From Candidatus Bathyarchaeota archaeon (GTDB lineage: Archaea; Thermoproteota; Bathyarchaeia; Bathyarchaeales; DTEX01): a DNA stretch of 32,695 nt. The DNA is taken from NCBI GenBank assembly GCA_003601835.1, contig PIYB01000009.1, forward strand, positions 25,502 to 58,196. The letters run 5' to 3'. The translations under genes were made by a program, and so were the position numbers. Below are positions 30,390 to 32,695 of this stretch, in pieces (the stretch's first letter is position 1; each line of letters starts with the position of its first letter). The notes under the pieces are model-generated. The model was not told where the DNA came from, searched no databases, and was given only the letters and a program-made list of their open reading frames with translations.

Positions 30390-32369
30390 TCAGCTCAGGG
30401 AAACCTTTTCAATTCCGTTTTCAACAGCCCATTTTGAAATGAATTTCCAGTGGGTGGCATATCGGCGGTCCATAAGATAGAATCTGCACCAGTCGTCCCT
30501 GTGCCGAATTCCTCTTCCCATCGCTTGGTTTGCAGCTCTGAAGGCGTCCATCAGGTACCAGAGCTCCCCAAGCCGCGACTTCTTCCTGTTGAAGAACCCG
30601 ATCTGCGCCTTCACCAGTGGATCATGATAGTCAGCGTAAGGCAAGCCTACGTTGAAGACTCCTCTAGCCTCCTCGTACGGAAAGTTAGAGCCCTCCGCGT
30701 TCCTACCTCTGAACACAGCGAAAAGAACGGCGCCTTGATCCGTTCTAGCTGCCTTCTTGTACTCGTCCACGATTCGAGCGTTTTCCACGGCGCGGGTGCC
30801 CTCCACGAACACAATTTTCTTTCCTAAGAAAAGCCGCCTTCCTCTTCGTCTGATGAAACCGTTTCTCCGCCAGATCGCCACAGCTTCGTTCATGAGCCTT
30901 CTTTGCGGAAAGAAGATTAGGACACCGTTAGGAACATTTTTCGCTAGTTTAGATATTCGTTCACCGTAAAGCTTCAACATATCAGCGCTTCTTTCCTGAA
31001 ACTTCGTGGTGACCGAGATATCCACATATGTGCGCACGTTTTCAGGTTTGGCAATAGCCGAATACGTTCGGGTTTCAGCCTCAGACAGCCCAAGAACCTC
31101 GGTGAAAAGATCTAAAGGTGAAAGCGTTCCAGACATGATCAAAGCTGCATGCGCCTCCTCTATGACCGGTTTGATGGCTAGACTAGGATCTAAACAGCGG
31201 TATTCAACAAGGTTCAGTCCCGATGCGGACTTACGGTAGATAGCTACGTAGCTTTCTTTTTCACTGGAGTCCACCAACAATAAAAAGTTGAGGAGACCGT
31301 TCAGGTAACAAACCGGGACTTCTCCCCGCGAGATTCTTTTTTCCCTTATTTCGTCAACCATAGGCTTGAAGGACTCAACGATGAAGGAAAGATCCTCACC
31401 GAGCACTTCAGTGAGGTCTTTGAAAAGCTGGGAACCCGGTTTAACGACGGGTTCTTCTCTAACCGTTTTCTCGAGGTAGTCTGTTAACTTGCCGATGAAG
31501 ACTGATGGGACGCCTACAAGCTCTAGCTCCCGAACCGCGTTGTCTAAACCTCTTTCGGATAACGTGTCACTGAGGACTTCCTGACCGATCTTGTCAGCGT
31601 TATGAGCCTCGTCGAAAACCAGCACCTTGCCGTTTATGTCAAGCCCCACCGTAGCCCTTATTGACTCGTTGAAGATGTACTGGTAAGGCGCCACAACCAC
31701 TGTGCAGTCCTGAGATATCTTCCGCGAAAGATAGTATGGGCAGATGCCTTTCGTTCTACCGTAGTTCAGCAACCTTCTAGTTGAAAGAACTGGAGGAAGA
31801 GAAGAGCCGAGAAAACTGAACCGAGATTTATAAGGGCATCTCCTCGAGTTCCTTAACACCCTGCAGGCTTCCACAGCCTCCGTCTGCGGCAGCCTTCGGC
31901 AAATCTGGTTCAAACATAAATTCTGTCGGCTGGCTAAAGCAACTGCGGAAAAATCTGTTCCCGCTTTTTTGTTGATCTGCTCAATCTCGCGGAGAACCTG
32001 TCTAACTTGTTCATGGGTCCTTGTGGCATAGATAATCCTTCGCCCCGTCGCCAAAGCACTCGACAACGCACATACAGTTTTGCCGAACCCGTTGCATGCC
32101 TCAGCTACCAACACACCTCCTTTATCCAGAACAGTCTCAGCGTCTTTCATGAACTTCAGCTGTTGAGGATAGGGCTCATATGGAAACAGTCTTAAGAACC
32201 CTTTCTGCGGACGGGACAAGGTTTTCTTGCGGACTACATTCGTTTGCGAAGTGAGAACCCGTTTATCACGGTACGTCAAGAGCTTCCCGCATTTGACGCA
32301 GAAACGGCTTTCTCTGTATTCTTCAGCTGAATGCTGCCAGCCGCATTTCGGACACACATACAGTTCCAA
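30390..32369 (-). CDS. Superfamily 2 Fe-S DNA helicase (XPD/DinG type) with N-terminal zinc ribbon
   Basis: 659 residues. Residues 1-30 form a zinc ribbon (C6, C9, C24, C27) not found in standard XPD. Helicase motifs follow: Walker A as ACNGFGKTV (about 91-99, where most have TGSGKT), a cysteine-rich insertion with C152, C157, C169, C178 and C210 that can supply the four Fe4S4 ligands, DEAH at 253-256, and motif VI as QAMGRGIRHRDDW near the end. Expected activity is 5-prime to 3-prime ATP-dependent DNA unwinding in repair. The start is TTG 32369 with AAGGGAAGA upstream. A minus-strand TATA-like box lies at about 32403-32410. It is divergent from the truncated DUF362 gene. Confidence 0.9.
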   Translation of the reverse strand: MELYVCPKCGWQHSAEEYRESRFCVKCGKLLTYRDKRVLTSQTNVVRKKTLSRPQKGFLRLFPYEPYPQQLKFMKDAETVLDKGGVLVAEACNGFGKTVCALSSALATGRRIIYATRTHEQVRQVLREIEQINKKAGTDFSAVALASRQNLCLNQICRRLPQTEAVEACRVLRNSRRCPYKSRFSFLGSSLPPVLSTRRLLNYGRTKGICPYYLSRKISQDCTVVVAPYQYIFNESIRATVGLDINGKVLVFDEAHNADKIGQEVLSDTLSERGLDNAVRELELVGVPSVFIGKLTDYLEKTVREEPVVKPGSQLFKDLTEVLGEDLSFIVESFKPMVDEIREKRISRGEVPVCYLNGLLNFLLLVDSSEKESYVAIYRKSASGLNLVEYRCLDPSLAIKPVIEEAHAALIMSGTLSPLDLFTEVLGLSEAETRTYSAIAKPENVRTYVDISVTTKFQERSADMLKLYGERISKLAKNVPNGVLIFFPQRRLMNEAVAIWRRNGFIRRRGRRLFLGKKIVFVEGTRAVENARIVDEYKKAARTDQGAVLFAVFRGRNAEGSNFPYEEARGVFNVGLPYADYHDPLVKAQIGFFNRKKSRLGELWYLMDAFRAANQAMGRGIRHRDDWCRFYLMDRRYATHWKFISKWAVENGIEKVSLS

Positions 32370-32491
32370 CAGTTCTTCCCTTAACTCTATGAGTGTCAGA
32401 CGATAAAGATAGTCTTTACCCCTTTTTCCTTACATGGAACAATCAAGCGGGAACTTCTTGAGATGCTCGCCAAGACTCGGACGTTCCAAAA

Positions 32492-32503
32492 TGCTTTTAT
32501 AAT
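32492..32503 (+). promoter_or_regulatory. TATA box of the truncated DUF362 gene
   Basis: GCTTTTATAAT lies about 45-55 bp before ATG 32548, so the promoter survives although the gene behind it is internally deleted. Confidence 0.5.
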
Positions 32504-32547
32504 TTGCAGACTTCTCAAACGGCAAACACTCATTTGGAAAGTTAGAA

Positions 32548-32695
32548 ATGAGCAGAGTCTACTTTTTGAAGGCTTTTCGACATCGTTGAACAATGTGATT
32601 GCGCCCCGTTCGGCATGGTCCCGTTGGTTCCAGACATAGGCATCATCGCATCAACGGACATAGTAGCCGCCGAAAAAGCAGGCTTGGACCTCATA
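32548..32695 (+). pseudogene. DUF362 (Fe-S centre protein) gene with a large internal deletion, cut by right edge
   Basis: ATG 32548 starts MSRVYFLKAF, the usual first residues of DUF362 proteins, but that frame ends at TGA after 13 codons. From about 32573 the next frame reads LFDIVEQCDCAPFGMVPLVP and DIGIIASTDIVAAEKAGLDL, which belongs near residue 240 of the family (CDCA...PDIGILASKDPVAVDKA). So roughly 200 codons are missing between the two pieces and the frame is shifted. The gene continues beyond the window. DUF362 proteins are presumed Fe-S proteins of unknown role. Confidence 0.7.

Noticed and set aside
32396-32593. 65-codon minus-strand ORF upstream of the helicase
   Set aside because: It covers the helicase promoter and the start of the DUF362 remnant and shows no protein-like conservation signals.

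Overview
The window is archaeal and most consistent with a Bathyarchaeia-like (TACK) genome, though I cannot prove the lineage from sequence alone. Evidence: a prepilin with a class III signal peptide, deoxyhypusine synthase, a CDC48/VAT N-domain protein, an Fe-S XPD-type helicase, ADH synthase of the archaeal aromatic pathway, two radical-SAM proteins of the archaeal lipoyl-synthase type, stand-alone Lrp/AsnC RAM domains, archaeal TATA boxes at -25 to -30, many TTG/GTG starts and GGTGA-type ribosome binding sites. Gene symbols come from family recognition only; no database was searched.

Layout. 0-1.3 kb (minus): the start of an alkyltransferase gene cut by the left edge, a TPP-riboswitch-like element followed by a 16-codon stub, and a conserved coiled-coil protein. 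1.4-4.2 kb: a RAM-domain protein (+) and an ECF transporter energising module ecfA-ecfA-ecfT (minus, 4-nt overlaps). 4.6-6.0 kb (+): a stand-alone VAT N-domain protein and a prepilin. 6.1-8.9 kb (minus): orphan DNA methyltransferase, transaldolase-family aldolase, radical-SAM protein. 9.0-12.6 kb: HDAC-fold deacetylase and deoxyhypusine synthase (+), a broken CPBP protease (minus) and a second radical-SAM protein (+). 12.6-14.3 kb (minus): a winged-helix regulator with two small related helical proteins, then a second RAM protein.

14.5-24 kb is an eroded accessory region. It starts at tRNA-Thr(GGT) with a truncated tyrosine recombinase 35 bp behind it. Intact genes (thioredoxin reductase, ADH synthase, GH4 glycosidase, anchored TIM-barrel hydrolase, TrmO) alternate with broken ones: Gfo/Idh tail, NUDIX tail, mannonate dehydratase, isopropylmalate-dehydrogenase-type fragment, DUF2284 and DUF3795 genes. 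A CHGY-type GH4 enzyme plus a dead mannonate dehydratase suggest a former hexuronate-use module. 24.1-32.7 kb is housekeeping again: ZIP transporter, ECF S-component with an operator-like palindrome, translationally coupled purF-guaA, an MFS transporter sharing a short inverted-repeat motif with purF, and a zinc-ribbon Fe-S helicase. The right edge holds a DUF362 gene with a large internal deletion.

The most notable points are the orphan TPP riboswitch, the density of disrupted genes, the probable LipS1/LipS2 pair, the HDAC-DHS neighbours and the wHTH plus twin helical-protein cassette. No CRISPR array, rRNA or insertion sequence was seen.
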